A DNA stretch of 13,505 bases from assembly GCA_946886065.1 (NCBI GenBank), contig CAMPHU010000124.1:1-13505 (forward strand). The letters are read 5' to 3'. The first letter of the stretch is position 1; each line of letters starts with the position of its first letter. Both the position numbers and the translations under genes were made by a program. The DNA comes from an uncultured Massilia sp. GTDB taxonomy: Bacteria; Pseudomonadota; Gammaproteobacteria; Burkholderiales; Burkholderiaceae. The notes under the pieces are model-generated. The model had not been told where the DNA came from. It saw only the letters and a program-made list of their open reading frames with translations, and ran no database searches. This document shows positions 1 to 8,541 of this stretch, piece by piece.

Positions 1-2
1 CC

Positions 3-518
3 CAGATTTCCAGGATGGTGAGCCAGATCCGCAAAGCGGTGCCGAACGCCAAGCTCGTCTACAACAACAGCCCGTCCTTCAACTGGACCCTGAACTTCCG
101 CCAGCAGGTGTATGACGGCATGAAGGACCGCGGAGAAGAAGTCTCGTACTACGAGCGCTCGCAGCTGATGCGCGCGGAATACGACAAGTCGATCCTGGCC
201 CGCGTGGCCGACGAACGCATCCGCAGCTTCCAGGCCGATGCCGCGCGCATGGCGGGCGTATTCCACCACCTGATCACCCTGCCCACCTACCACACCGCCG
301 CGCTGTCGACCAACGAGCTGGCCAAGGACTACTTCGGCGGGCAAGGCATGCTGGGCTACGTGGCCGGCGTGCAGCGCAAGGAAATCCGCCAGGGCATCGC
401 CTGCGTCAAGCACCAGAACATGTCGGGTTCGGACATCGGCGACGACCACAAGGAGTACTTCAGCGGCGAAGCGGCGCTGAAGGCCGGCGGCAGGCTCAAT
501 ACGATGAACCAGTTCTGA
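3..518 (+). CDS. aceA: Isocitrate lyase, C-terminal part (5' end outside window)
   Basis: Cleaves isocitrate to glyoxylate and succinate, the first step of the cytoplasmic glyoxylate shunt. The reading frame is open to the left edge, so only the last 171 residues are present; the first ATG at 15 is internal. The conserved NNSPSFNW motif is followed by a long insert (roughly NFRQQVYDG to the ADERIRSFQ stretch) before the ITLPTYHTAAL segment. That insert, and the NTMNQF end, are typical of the longer (about 530-residue) Pseudomonas/Burkholderia form and not of the roughly 430-residue E. coli form. The catalytic KKCGH loop lies upstream of the window. A bidirectional hairpin terminator follows ten bases after the stop. 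It is the only + strand gene supported here and converges on a TetR gene. Function is confident; the symbol follows the family. Confidence 0.95.
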   Translation, partial: QISRMVSQIRKAVPNAKLVYNNSPSFNWTLNFRQQVYDGMKDRGEEVSYYERSQLMRAEYDKSILARVADERIRSFQADAARMAGVFHHLITLPTYHTAALSTNELAKDYFGGQGMLGYVAGVQRKEIRQGIACVKHQNMSGSDIGDDHKEYFSGEAALKAGGRLNTMNQF

Positions 519-527
519 TGCGCGTTC

Positions 528-554
528 GAAAAGACAGGCATGACCTGTCTTTTC
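528..554. terminator. Bidirectional intrinsic terminator between aceA and the tetR gene
   Basis: A perfect 11-base-pair stem (528-538 paired with 544-554) with a 5-base loop. The stem carries four A on the left and four T on the right, so a U-tract forms on either strand. It lies between the convergent isocitrate lyase stop (518) and TetR stop (579) and can serve both. Confidence 0.85.
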
Positions 555-578
555 CCGGCGCGCCCGGCGCCGGCGGCA

Positions 579-1262
579 TTACTCCGTCGCAGGCGGCAGC
601 TGTACGCCGAGCATGATGGATTCGACGGCCGCATGGAATTTCGCATCGAGGCCGCGCGTGTAGGCACGCCGGCGGCGGCCGGCGCCGAGCTGATAGGCGA
701 TACCGTCGACCATGGCGATGATCAGCGTGGCGCGATGCATGCTGTCGGCCGGCTTGCACTCGGGATCGACGGCGCGAATGAAGTTGGCGATCCCCGGCGT
801 GACCTCCTCGTACCATTCGTCGAGGAGCTGCGAGCATTCGGGATCGATGGCGGCCAGCGACACGAAATGCCACCACAATGCGGTGCGCTCGGGATTTTTC
901 GCGTCCTTGAAGGCCTGCTCGATGAGCGCGCCGACCATGGTGCGGGGCGGCGCATCGGACTCGAGCGCCTGCCTCAAGGTGGCCAGGTGGGCGTGGACGA
1001 TCGGTTCCACGACCGCGCGCAGCACCGACAGCCTGGTCGGAAAATAGTACTGCAGATTGCTGATGCTGATGCCGGCGCGCTGGGCGACCTCGCGCAGCGT
1101 GAACTCCAGGCTGCCGCCCTCGAGCAGGAGCTCCTTGGCGACGCCGATGATCGCATTGCGCGTGCGCACGCCCTGGGCGCGCAAATTGCGTTCACCCTCT
1201 GGCGCGGCCTCGGCGGATGCGCGGCGTTTCCTTTCCGTGCGTTGTTCGGTGGGCTCTTTCAT
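579..1262 (-). CDS. TetR-family transcriptional regulator (paralogue 1)
   Basis: A 227-residue DNA-binding repressor-type protein. A basic N-terminal arm (residues 1-28) precedes the TetR helix-turn-helix at about 54-75, with the LREVAQRAGISISN and QYYFPT signature. Residues 80-220 form the helical ligand/dimer domain, with WWHFVS (130-135) and a DSMHRA segment. The ATG at 1262 is chosen because the TetR arm begins there and a GAGAAG-like ribosome site precedes it; the frame stays open upstream, but that extension has non-protein-like composition and crosses the promoter. It lies 112 bases downstream of the AraC gene, in the same direction, with its own putative promoter and an inverted repeat at 1305-1317 that suggests autoregulation. 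It is a clear paralogue of the TetR protein at 11680-12360. The ligand is unknown; an acyl-CoA is a guess from context. Confidence 0.92.
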   Translation of the reverse strand: MKEPTEQRTERKRRASAEAAPEGERNLRAQGVRTRNAIIGVAKELLLEGGSLEFTLREVAQRAGISISNLQYYFPTRLSVLRAVVEPIVHAHLATLRQALESDAPPRTMVGALIEQAFKDAKNPERTALWWHFVSLAAIDPECSQLLDEWYEEVTPGIANFIRAVDPECKPADSMHRATLIIAMVDGIAYQLGAGRRRRAYTRGLDAKFHAAVESIMLGVQLPPATE

Positions 1263-1304
1263 TTGCTTCTCTTTTCTTGGCAAGGTCGGATGATATGACG
1301 AAAC

Positions 1305-1337
1305 GCATATGTTATGCATGTATACCAAAAACCACAA
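1305..1337 (-). promoter_or_regulatory. Putative tetR promoter with an overlapping operator-like palindrome
   Basis: On the - strand, TTGTGG (1337-1332) and TAACAT (1314-1309) are separated by 17 bases and are a plausible -35/-10 pair, though each matches the consensus only partly (3/6 and 4/6). The -10 sits inside the inverted repeat GCATA-TGT-TATGC (1305-1317), whose perfect 5-base arms make it a candidate TetR operator. The stretch is markedly more AT-rich than its surroundings. The assignment is inference from pattern only. Confidence 0.4.
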
Positions 1338-1347
1338 GCAAGCGCGC

Positions 1348-1370
1348 GCACGGGCCGTGCCGTCCCGTGC
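1348..1370 (-). terminator. Hairpin just after the AraC gene, possible weak terminator
   Basis: A perfect 7-base-pair GC-rich stem (1348-1354 with 1364-1370) and a 9-base loop, starting four bases after the AraC stop in the direction of transcription. There is no immediate U-tract; a five-T run occurs about 18 bases further on. It could end or attenuate the long beta-oxidation transcript before the tetR gene. Confidence 0.35.
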
Positions 1371-1374
1371 CTGC

Positions 1375-2385
1375 TCAGCTGTTCGTCGCCTGGCGGTAGG
1401 TTCCCGGTGTCGTCCCGGTCCAGCTGCGGAAGGCCCGGTGGAACGAAGACACTTCGCCGAAGCCCAGTTCCTGCGCAATTTCCGCGATGGAAGCATGCGG
1501 GTCATGCAGGCGTTCGATCGCGAGGTCGCGCCGCAAATCGTCCCTCACCTGCTTGAACGAGGTCTGTTCGGCCTCGAGCTTGCGGCACACCGTGCGCGAA
1601 GACATGTTCAGGGCGTCGGCGACCTGTTCGATGTTCATGCTCCCCGCTCCCATCCGCATCAGCTGCTCCCGCACCTGGTGGGTGACCAGCGTTTCTTCGA
1701 AGGAAACGAAGATCCAGTCCCTGGGAAGGCGGGCGATGAAGGGCTTCACGTCGCGGGGAACCCGCTGGATCCGCAGGGCCAGCTGGGCACTGTCCAGCAC
1801 GATCTGGCTCGCCGGCTGGCCGAAAAACACCGGACCGGGGAACAGGTTCTGGAACTCTTGTGCGTAGGGAGGCGGATCAAAGGCGAAATCCACCCGGAGC
1901 AGCCGGACTTCGCGCCCGATCAGCCAAGACGCCAGTCCGTGTACCACCTTGAGCAGCATCGGAATCGCCATGGTCTTGCAGCGCCTTCCGCCGTCCGGCT
2001 CGACGATCACGATGCGGCTGATATCGGGCTTGTGGATGAGCTCGACCTGGAAATCGTGGACCGCAAGCCGCAGGAACCGGGTGTACCGGTACAGGGCGAT
2101 CCCCACGGTCGGCGCGTTGATCATGCCCAGCACGCCGAATTTCAGCGCGCCGCCCCGCAGCGGGTGGGACAGGAACCTGGGAAGCTCATCGTCGTAGCGC
2201 TCGGCGATCAGCCGGTACAGGGCGGCGAATTGCTCTTCGGTGACGCGTCCGCTTTCCTCCCCGAGTACGCCGGGCGGAATCCCGGCGCGCTCGAGCACGT
2301 CCATGGCTGCCGCGCCGTCCACTTCCGCAGCGTGCAGGAAGGCATTGACGAATGCCGACGAGAGTGTCAAGGCTAGCCTGGCCAT
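1375..2385 (-). CDS. AraC-family transcriptional regulator
   Basis: A 336-residue regulator. Residues about 15-200 match the N-terminal ligand-sensing domain of AraC proteins of the OruR/'arabinose-binding 2' type, including the segment APTVGIALYRYTRFLRL near 91-107. The C-terminal AraC DNA-binding domain spans about 235-335 with two helix-turn-helix units: MNIEQVADALNMSSRTVCRK (250-269) and SIAEIAQELGFGEVSSFHRA (299-318), ending in GTTPGTYRQ. The ATG at 2385 gives the usual family length. An in-frame TTG three codons upstream (2394) is an alternative, and no strong ribosome site marks either. The frame is open further upstream, but only as a shadow of the dehydrogenase gene. The gene starts 40 bases after the acyl-CoA dehydrogenase stop, so it is probably the last gene of the beta-oxidation operon and a likely activator of it. 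Confidence 0.92.
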   Translation of the reverse strand: MARLALTLSSAFVNAFLHAAEVDGAAAMDVLERAGIPPGVLGEESGRVTEEQFAALYRLIAERYDDELPRFLSHPLRGGALKFGVLGMINAPTVGIALYRYTRFLRLAVHDFQVELIHKPDISRIVIVEPDGGRRCKTMAIPMLLKVVHGLASWLIGREVRLLRVDFAFDPPPYAQEFQNLFPGPVFFGQPASQIVLDSAQLALRIQRVPRDVKPFIARLPRDWIFVSFEETLVTHQVREQLMRMGAGSMNIEQVADALNMSSRTVCRKLEAEQTSFKQVRDDLRRDLAIERLHDPHASIAEIAQELGFGEVSSFHRAFRSWTGTTPGTYRQATNS

Positions 2386-2425
2386 GGACGGCAATCCGAT
2401 GCGAGACGAGGTCCGCCTGCCTCCG

Positions 2426-4267
2426 TCAGACCGCCTCTGGCGGCAGGTCCAGCCACATCGTTTCTCCCTGCTCGACCGGGCACAGCCAGGCATCGACCAG
2501 AGGCAGCTCGTACAGGAGGAAGTAGCGGGCCGCCGCCAGCTTTCCTTCGACGAAGATGCTTGAACAGCGTCCGCTGCTTCCCGCCTGGACCGCGGCACGT
2601 GCCAGGTCCAGCCAGACCCATCCCAGCACCACGTGGCCGAAGGCCCTGAGGTAGGCGGTCGCATTCGCCAGTGCTTCCTGCGCATTGCCGCTTGCCCATG
2701 CCTGGGCAGTGGCCGCCTCGATGCGATCGACGGCGCCGCTCAATGCGCTGGCCAGCGGCGCCAGGGAAGGCATGTCCGACGCGGCGGCGGTCGTCCGCCG
2801 CATCCGTTGCAGCAGCAGGCGCAATGGCTCGCCCTTGTCCATCACCACCTTGCGTCCCAGCAGATCCATGGCCTGGATGCCGTGCGTGCCCTCGTGGATC
2901 ATGTTCAGCCGGTTGTCGCGCCAGTACTGCTCGACGGGGAAATCGCGCGTATAGCCGTAGCCGCCCAATACCTGGATCGCCAGGCTGTTGGCCTCCAGGC
3001 ACCATTCGCTCGGCCAGCTCTTGGCGATCGGCGTCAGGATCTCGAGCAGGGCCTTGGCTTCGCCGGCCACCGCCTCGCTGGCGGTGCGCTCCTCGTCCAC
3101 CAGGCGGCTGCACATCAGGCACAAGGCGATCGCGCCCTCGCTATAGGCCTTCTGCGTCACCAGCATGCGCCTGACATCCGGGTGCTGCACGATCGCCACG
3201 GGTTGCTGTGCGGGGTCCTTGCCTGCGCTGCCCGGCTGCGGCCTGCGTCCCTGCGGCCGCTGGTGCGCGTAGTCGCGCGATTCCAGATAGCCCGCCATGC
3301 CCAGCATGGCGGCGCCCAGGCCGACCTGGATACGCGCCTCGTTCATCATGTGGAACATGATGGCCAGGCCCTGGCCGGGCTCGCCGACCCGGTAGCCCAC
3401 GGCGCCGCCAGCCTCGCCGTAGTTCAGCAAGGTATTCACGGTGCCGCGGTAGCCGAGCTTGTGATTGAGGCCCGCCAGCGAGACGTCGTTGCGCTCCCCG
3501 TCCAGGCGCCCATCCGCGTCGACGCGGAACTTCGGCACGATGAACAGCGAAATGCCCCTGGTGCCGGCCGGCAGCCTGCCTTCGGCATCCGGGATCTTGG
3601 CCAGCACCAGGTGGACGATATTCTCGCCCATGTCATGCTCGCCGCCCGAGATCCACATTTTCCGGCCGCTGATCAGGTAACGCGGCCCGAGCGGATCGCT
3701 TTCAAACCCGGCGCCGTCCGGCAGCGCGCGCGTGGCGATGTCCGACAGGCTCGACCCGGCCTGGGGCTCGCTCAGGTTCATGGTGCCGAACCAGCGGCCT
3801 TCGAATTGCGGGTGCGCGAATACCCGGCGCTGGCGCTCGGTGCCGTAGGCCATGAGCAGGTTCGCATTCGCCACCGTCAGCATCGAATACGCCTTGATGC
3901 CGATGCTGGCCGCGCTGAAGAAGCTGTTGGCCGCCATCTCGACGGTACAGGGCAGCTGCATGCCGCCGATCTCGCCGTCCTGCGCGGCGGCCAGCATGCC
4001 CGATTCCGCATAGGCCCTGCAGGCGGCTTCGGTGGCGGCAGGCAGGCTGACCTTCACCCCGTCGAAGTGCGGTTCTTCGGTATCGGCGAGGCGGTTGAAG
4101 GGCGCGAAGCGCTCGGCGGCCAGGCGCTCGCACAGGTCGAGCACGCCGGCGAAAGTCTCCGGGCCATGCTCGGCGAAACGCGGACGCTCGCACAACTCGC
4201 CGGTATTCAGCCAGTCATTCAGGAAGAAATCCAGGGTTTGCCGGATCGCGGAGTAATCAATGCTCAT
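2426..4267 (-). CDS. Acyl-CoA dehydrogenase, long DmdC-like type
   Basis: A 613-residue FAD flavoenzyme that should introduce the 2,3 double bond into an acyl-CoA. It has the N-terminal helical domain, the middle beta domain with NLSEPQAGSS (164-173) and GRKMWISGGEHD (201-212), and the C-terminal helical domain. The presumed catalytic base is Glu459 in MIHEGTHGIQ, followed by DLLGRK. A further C-terminal domain (about 475-613) distinguishes this 600-residue group, which includes 3-methylmercaptopropionyl-CoA dehydrogenase (DmdC), from the classical 380-residue enzymes. Names in this group do not predict the substrate, and nothing else here indicates sulfur metabolism. The ATG overlaps the thiolase stop by one base (TGATG), implying translational coupling. 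Long upstream in-frame sequence is only a shadow of the thiolase gene. Family is certain; substrate unknown. Confidence 0.95.
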   Translation of the reverse strand: MSIDYSAIRQTLDFFLNDWLNTGELCERPRFAEHGPETFAGVLDLCERLAAERFAPFNRLADTEEPHFDGVKVSLPAATEAACRAYAESGMLAAAQDGEIGGMQLPCTVEMAANSFFSAASIGIKAYSMLTVANANLLMAYGTERQRRVFAHPQFEGRWFGTMNLSEPQAGSSLSDIATRALPDGAGFESDPLGPRYLISGRKMWISGGEHDMGENIVHLVLAKIPDAEGRLPAGTRGISLFIVPKFRVDADGRLDGERNDVSLAGLNHKLGYRGTVNTLLNYGEAGGAVGYRVGEPGQGLAIMFHMMNEARIQVGLGAAMLGMAGYLESRDYAHQRPQGRRPQPGSAGKDPAQQPVAIVQHPDVRRMLVTQKAYSEGAIALCLMCSRLVDEERTASEAVAGEAKALLEILTPIAKSWPSEWCLEANSLAIQVLGGYGYTRDFPVEQYWRDNRLNMIHEGTHGIQAMDLLGRKVVMDKGEPLRLLLQRMRRTTAAASDMPSLAPLASALSGAVDRIEAATAQAWASGNAQEALANATAYLRAFGHVVLGWVWLDLARAAVQAGSSGRCSSIFVEGKLAAARYFLLYELPLVDAWLCPVEQGETMWLDLPPEAV

Positions 4268-5451
4268 CACATCACCTCGAACAGGGCCGCGGCGCCCATG
4301 CCGCCGCCAACACACATCGTGACGACCACGTATTTCGCCAGGCGCCGGCGGCCTTCGATCAGGGCGTGGCCGACCAGGCGCGCGCCCGTCATGCCATACG
4401 GATGGCCGATCGAGATACCTCCACCGTTGACGTTGTACAGCGCGGGATCGATCTCGAGCTTGTCGCGGCAGTATAGCGCCTGGCAGGCGAAGGCCTCGTT
4501 CAGCTCCCACAATCCGATATCGCCGACCTTCAAGCCATGCCGTTTCAGCAGCTTCGGGATCGCATACACCGGGCCGATGCCCATTTCCTCGGGCGCGCAT
4601 CCGGCCACCGCCATGCCCCGGTACAGGCCCAGCGGCTGGAGTCCGCGGCGCTCGGCCAGGGCGCGATCCATCACCACGCAGGCCGACGCGCCGTCGGACA
4701 ACTGACTGGCATTGCCGGCGGTGATGACGCCGCCTTCCACGACCGGCTTGAGGCCCTGCAGCTGCTCCAGCGTGGTGTCGGGACGGTTCCCCTCGTCCTG
4801 GGACAGGGTCACGGCTTGATGGGAGAGGCTTTTGGTCTGCTTGTCGACCACGGCCATCGTGGCGGTGATCGGCACGATCTCGGCGTCAAAGCGCCCCGAC
4901 GCCTGGGCGGCGGCGGTGCGGCGCTGGGACTCCAGGGCATACCGGTCCTGGTCTTCGCGGGAAATGCCGTATTTCCGCGCGACGAATTCGGCCGTCTGCA
5001 GCATCGGCATGTAGGCGTGCGCGGCATGCAGCAGGACCTCGTCATCCTTCTCGCGCGCCGCCCAGTCGAAATACGGTGTCTGCAGCGCCGAGATGTTCTC
5101 CTGCCCGCCCGCCACGACCACGTCCATGCCGTCGACCATGACCTGCTTCGCGGCGGTCGCCACCGCCATCAGGCCGGAGGCGCACTGGCGGTCGATGGTC
5201 TGCCCCGAGACCGTCAAGGGCAGGCCGGCGGCCAGCGCTCCGTAACGGGCGACGTTCATGCCGGCGGTGCCCGCGGTCAGGACGGAGCCGATCACGGCGT
5301 CCTCGATCTCGGCCGGGTCGACGCCTGCGCGTTGCACGGCATGCGAAATCGCATGGCCGACGAGGGTCGGGGACTTGATGTTGTTGAGTGCACCGCGAAA
5401 GCCCCTGCCGATCGGCGTGCGTGCGGTGGAAACGATGACTGCTTCTCTCAT
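4267..5451 (-). CDS. Acetyl-CoA acyltransferase (thiolase)
   Basis: A 394-residue cytoplasmic thiolase, full length for the family. It should cleave a 3-ketoacyl-CoA with CoA to release acetyl-CoA and a shortened acyl-CoA. The nucleophile is Cys90 in DRQCASG. The NEAF motif is near 318-321, the catalytic His350 lies in [16 protein letters not shown] and the second cysteine, Cys380, in TMCVGGGMG. All active-site residues are present. The GHPYGM form, instead of the common GHPLGA, marks a subgroup of the family seen in proteobacterial catabolic clusters. A ribosome site AGGGAAG precedes the ATG. It begins 25 bases after the FadB-like stop and overlaps the next dehydrogenase by one base, so it sits mid-operon. 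Degradative use is favoured over biosynthetic acetoacetyl-CoA formation because of its neighbours. Confidence 0.95.
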   Translation of the reverse strand: MREAVIVSTARTPIGRGFRGALNNIKSPTLVGHAISHAVQRAGVDPAEIEDAVIGSVLTAGTAGMNVARYGALAAGLPLTVSGQTIDRQCASGLMAVATAAKQVMVDGMDVVVAGGQENISALQTPYFDWAAREKDDEVLLHAAHAYMPMLQTAEFVARKYGISREDQDRYALESQRRTAAAQASGRFDAEIVPITATMAVVDKQTKSLSHQAVTLSQDEGNRPDTTLEQLQGLKPVVEGGVITAGNASQLSDGASACVVMDRALAERRGLQPLGLYRGMAVAGCAPEEMGIGPVYAIPKLLKRHGLKVGDIGLWELNEAFACQALYCRDKLEIDPALYNVNGGGISIGHPYGMTGARLVGHALIEGRRRLAKYVVVTMCVGGGMGAAALFEVM

Positions 5452-5476
5452 GATGCTTCCCTAGCTGTTGTTTAGA

Positions 5477-7582
5477 TCAATCGCGCGTCCACTTGCTCAG
5501 CGCTTCCCCGGTCTCGCCCAGGCGGGTGAGCAGCGCGGACCGGCTCCAGTAGCCGAAGGCGTTGCCGCGCTCCTGCGCATAGTGCGCGAGGCGCTGCGCG
5601 ATCTTGTCCAGGCCGATCTGCTCCGCCATGAACATGGGCCCGCCCCGGTGGTCGGGGAAGCCGTAGCCGGCGATCCAGACGACGTCGATGTCGCCGGAGC
5701 GGTAGGCGATGCCTTCTTCCAGGATGCACAGGCCTTCATTGATGAGCGGATACAGCAGGCGCTCGACGATTTCCTCCCTGCTGATCTCCTCCCGATAGCG
5801 GATGCCATGCAGCTCGCCGAGGGACCGGGCGCTCGCCGACACGGCAGGATCCGGGATCGGCGTGCGTCCCTCGTAACGGTAATAGCCCGCGCCCGTCTTC
5901 TGGCCGAAGCGCCCCAGCTCGAACAGCTTGCGGACCACGGCCCGGTAGCTCGGATCCGCGGGCAGGCCGCCCGCCTTGCCTCGCTCGATGACGACCTTGG
6001 CGCCCACATCCACGCCCGCCATGTCCAGCATCCGGCATGGCCCCATGGCCATGCCCAGCGATTCGACGGCCTCGTCGATCTGCTGCGGCTCGGCGCCTTC
6101 CATCAGGAGGAACTCGGCTTCGCGCAAATACACTTCCAGCATGCGGTTGCCGATAAAGCCGAAACACACGCCGGACACCACCGGGGTCTTGCCGATGGTC
6201 TTGGCGAGCTTCATCACGGTGGCCAGCACCTCGGGTGCGGTGGCATCGCCGCGCACGACTTCCAGCAGCCGCATCACGTTGGCGGGGCTGAAGAAATGCA
6301 TGCCCAGGAAATTCGCGGGTCGTCCGCTTGCCTGGGCGAGCAGGTTGACGTCCAGGGTGGACGTGTTGGTGGCGATGATCGCATCGGGCTTGGCGGCCTT
6401 GCCGAGGTTTTCGCAGACCCGCTTCTTGAGCTCGAAGTCTTCGAACACCGCTTCGATGATGAGGTCGCACTCCCCGAGCGCGTCATAGTCGAGCGCGCCG
6501 CTCAGCATGCGCATGCGGTGTTCGACCTGCTCCAGGGTGAGCTTGCCCTTCGCGGCGCTCGCTTCATAGTTCTTGCGGATGAGATCCAGGCCGCGCTGCA
6601 ATGCCTCTTGCGTGGTATCGAGCAGCACGACGGGGATGTCCGCGTTGGCGAAGTTCATCGCAATGCCGCCGCCCATCGTGCCCGCGCCCACGACACCGAC
6701 GCGCCGTATCGAACGCAGCCCCGGATCGCCGGCCGCACCTGGCAGCTTGGCCGCCTCGCGCTCGGCGAAGAACAGATGGCGCAGGCTCTTCGACGCCGTC
6801 GAGGCGAGCAGGGTCGCGAATTCGCGCGCTTCCACCTGCTCTCCCTCGGAAAACGGCAGTTCGACGGCAGCCTGGACGCAGCGTACGATGGCCGCCCGCG
6901 CCGGGTAGTGCTGCTTCTTACCGGCGTCGGCGAGCCAGGCGGCGAACGTCGCTTCCTCGACAGGAGGGACAGTGCAGGCACTCGCCCTGCGCAAGGGCGT
7001 ACCGGCCTCGAGCAGACGCTGGGCGCTGGCTTTCCCGGCCGCGCGCGCATCGCCGCTGCACACTTCGTCGATCAGGCCGATGTCCAGGGCGTTGTGCGCG
7101 CCGACCATGCGCCCGCTCGACATCAGTTCAAACGCCGTCGTCGCACCGACCAGCCGCGGCAGGCGCTGCGTGCCCAGGGATCCCGGAAGCAGTCCCAGCT
7201 TGACCTCGGGAAGACCGAACCTGGTGCCGGGCTCCGCCATCCGCCAGTGGCAGGCCATGGCAAGCTCGAGCCCCGCGCCCAGCACGGTGCCGTGCAGGGC
7301 CGCGATGACCGGCCTGCTGCACGCTTCGATCCGCGCCAGCAGGCCGTTGTAAGGCCGCGGGTCGAAGTCGCTGTTTTCGAACCAGGAAATATCGGCGCCC
7401 GCGACGAAAGTGCGGCCCGCGCAATAGATGACCAGGGCGTCGAGGCTGCCGCGCCCTTCGAACTCGTTGAACGATGCTTCCAGGGCTTGCACGACCTGGG
7501 GAGAAATGGCATTGACCGGACGGTGATCGATGCGGATCAGGCCGATGTTGCCTTCCTGGACAAACGTAACTGGAAAATTCAT
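5477..7582 (-). CDS. Bifunctional enoyl-CoA hydratase / 3-hydroxyacyl-CoA dehydrogenase (FadB/FadJ-like)
   Basis: A 701-residue multifunctional beta-oxidation enzyme. Residues about 1-190 form the hydratase/isomerase domain, with oxyanion-hole segment AGADI (61-65) and both catalytic glutamates in place: Glu106 in GLELA and Glu126 in GLPEV. The NAD-binding domain starts near 293 with the GAGTMGGG fingerprint (299-306), and the dehydrogenase His429/Glu441 pair lies in GMHFFSP and LLEVV. Two C-terminal dehydrogenase domains follow, one near 485-580 and a degenerate one near 605-695 with the GFPDHRGGPMF motif. This domain order and length match FadJ and peroxisomal multifunctional enzyme 1. The ATG at 7582 is chosen because the hydratase fold begins there; the preceding ribosome site is poor. 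It starts 61 bases after the SDR stop and lies 25 bases before the thiolase. It supplies two successive steps of the spiral. Confidence 0.95.
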   Translation of the reverse strand: MNFPVTFVQEGNIGLIRIDHRPVNAISPQVVQALEASFNEFEGRGSLDALVIYCAGRTFVAGADISWFENSDFDPRPYNGLLARIEACSRPVIAALHGTVLGAGLELAMACHWRMAEPGTRFGLPEVKLGLLPGSLGTQRLPRLVGATTAFELMSSGRMVGAHNALDIGLIDEVCSGDARAAGKASAQRLLEAGTPLRRASACTVPPVEEATFAAWLADAGKKQHYPARAAIVRCVQAAVELPFSEGEQVEAREFATLLASTASKSLRHLFFAEREAAKLPGAAGDPGLRSIRRVGVVGAGTMGGGIAMNFANADIPVVLLDTTQEALQRGLDLIRKNYEASAAKGKLTLEQVEHRMRMLSGALDYDALGECDLIIEAVFEDFELKKRVCENLGKAAKPDAIIATNTSTLDVNLLAQASGRPANFLGMHFFSPANVMRLLEVVRGDATAPEVLATVMKLAKTIGKTPVVSGVCFGFIGNRMLEVYLREAEFLLMEGAEPQQIDEAVESLGMAMGPCRMLDMAGVDVGAKVVIERGKAGGLPADPSYRAVVRKLFELGRFGQKTGAGYYRYEGRTPIPDPAVSASARSLGELHGIRYREEISREEIVERLLYPLINEGLCILEEGIAYRSGDIDVVWIAGYGFPDHRGGPMFMAEQIGLDKIAQRLAHYAQERGNAFGYWSRSALLTRLGETGEALSKWTRD

Positions 7583-7643
7583 GGTGATGTAAGGAATGAA
7601 AGTTGAACTGGCGCCGCCTACAGGAAGCGTGCGCGGTGTGACG

Positions 7644-8411
7644 CTACATCCAGGAAAGCACCTGGCCGCCATCCACCGGGATGGCGACGCCCGTCATGTA
7701 GCGCCCCGCTTCGGAAGCAAGCAGCAGCGAGACACCGGCGAGTTCGTCGGGGGTGCCGAATCGCCGCATGGGCGTGCGCTTGATCAAGGCCTGCTCGAAT
7801 TCCTTCAGGCTGTCCTGCATGTCGGTGGCGATATTGCCGGGGCAAATCGCGTTCACCCGGATGCCCTTGGACGCCAGCTCCAGCGCCATCACCTGGGTCA
7901 GCTGGATCAGCGCCGCCTTCGATGCGGCATAGCTCGACAGCATGCCGCCGGCGCGCAGGCCCGCCGTGGACGAAATATTGATGATGACCCCGCTCTTGCG
8001 CACCGCCATGCGGCGCGCCGCCTCCTGCGCCACCAGCATCGCGCCTTTCAGGTTCGTGTCGAAGAGGCGCGCGATGTCGGCTTCCTCCTGCTCCAGGAAA
8101 GCCTTTTGATAGATCACCCCGGAGTTGTTGTAGAGCACATCCACTCCCGCGCCGAGCTCGGTCTCGATCTGCTGGAATGCCGCGGCGATGGAATCGGTCT
8201 TGGTCACATCCAGATAGACGCCCGAGGCCCGGTACCCCTGCCGCCTCAGCTCGGCGACCGCCTCTTCGATCCGGTCCAGGCGGCGCGCGGCGAGCACGAC
8301 GTGCGCGCCGGCCTGGGCATATACCTTCGCCATATGCAGGCCGATACCGCTGGAAGCGCCAGTGACCAGTGCAATCTTCCCCGATAAGCCAAACAGCGCT
8401 TCAATATTCAT
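7644..8411 (-). CDS. Short-chain dehydrogenase/reductase (SDR, classical type)
   Basis: A 255-residue NAD(P)-dependent oxidoreductase of classical SDR length and architecture. The cofactor motif TGASSGIG is at 17-24, NNSG (usually NNAG) at 95-98, and the catalytic set Asn120, Ser148, Tyr161 and Lys165 (YAASK) is complete. The PGNIATDM loop follows near 191, and the C-terminus has the usual PVDGGQ motif. AARR after the second strand (41-44) hints at NADP preference, but this is inference. The ATG at 8411 gives the normal start of the Rossmann fold; an in-frame ATG at 8471 would add 20 residues with no family match. It lies between the hydratase homologue and the FadB-like gene, so it may oxidise a hydroxyacyl-CoA or an alcohol that the FadB dehydrogenase does not accept. 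Substrate unknown. Confidence 0.93.
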   Translation of the reverse strand: MNIEALFGLSGKIALVTGASSGIGLHMAKVYAQAGAHVVLAARRLDRIEEAVAELRRQGYRASGVYLDVTKTDSIAAAFQQIETELGAGVDVLYNNSGVIYQKAFLEQEEADIARLFDTNLKGAMLVAQEAARRMAVRKSGVIINISSTAGLRAGGMLSSYAASKAALIQLTQVMALELASKGIRVNAICPGNIATDMQDSLKEFEQALIKRTPMRRFGTPDELAGVSLLLASEAGRYMTGVAIPVDGGQVLSWM

Positions 8412-8445
8412 ATAGTCAGACCCAAAATGAAGTGACAGATAAACT

Positions 8446-8541
8446 CTAATTGACCGGCTCGAGCGCGTCATTGGCAGTAGCTGTCATGGCATTGACAAGT
8501 TCCGCCACCAATGCGGTGCGCGACTTGCGGATAGATTTCAT
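8446..8541 (-). CDS. Possible 31-residue small ORF overlapping the hydratase stop
   Basis: The start codon of this short frame overlaps the hydratase-homologue stop by four bases (ATGA), the arrangement used for translational coupling. It reads MKSIRKSRTALVAELVNAMT and continues with an acidic end, closing at TAG 8448-8446. It is a basic amphipathic peptide with no recognised family. It may be a real small protein or the residue of an ancestral hydratase C-terminus after frameshift. Support is only the overlap and the lack of another gene in the 126-base gap. Confidence 0.25.
   Translation of the reverse strand: MKSIRKSRTALVAELVNAMTATANDALEPVN

Noticed and set aside
1309..2376. 355-codon + strand frame opposite the AraC gene
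   Set aside because: The opposite strand encodes a full AraC regulator with both helix-turn-helix units; the + strand product is low-complexity in composition and matches nothing.
2633..4705. 690-codon open frame on the + strand
   Set aside because: It is antisense to the DmdC-like dehydrogenase and thiolase genes, with no recognisable domain and no ribosome site. It is a GC-driven shadow.
5468..7606. 712-codon open frame on the + strand
   Set aside because: It lies exactly antisense to the FadB-like gene. The translation is rich in Arg, Ala, Gly and His with no family signature, as expected for the shadow of a high-GC gene. The - strand product has every catalytic motif.
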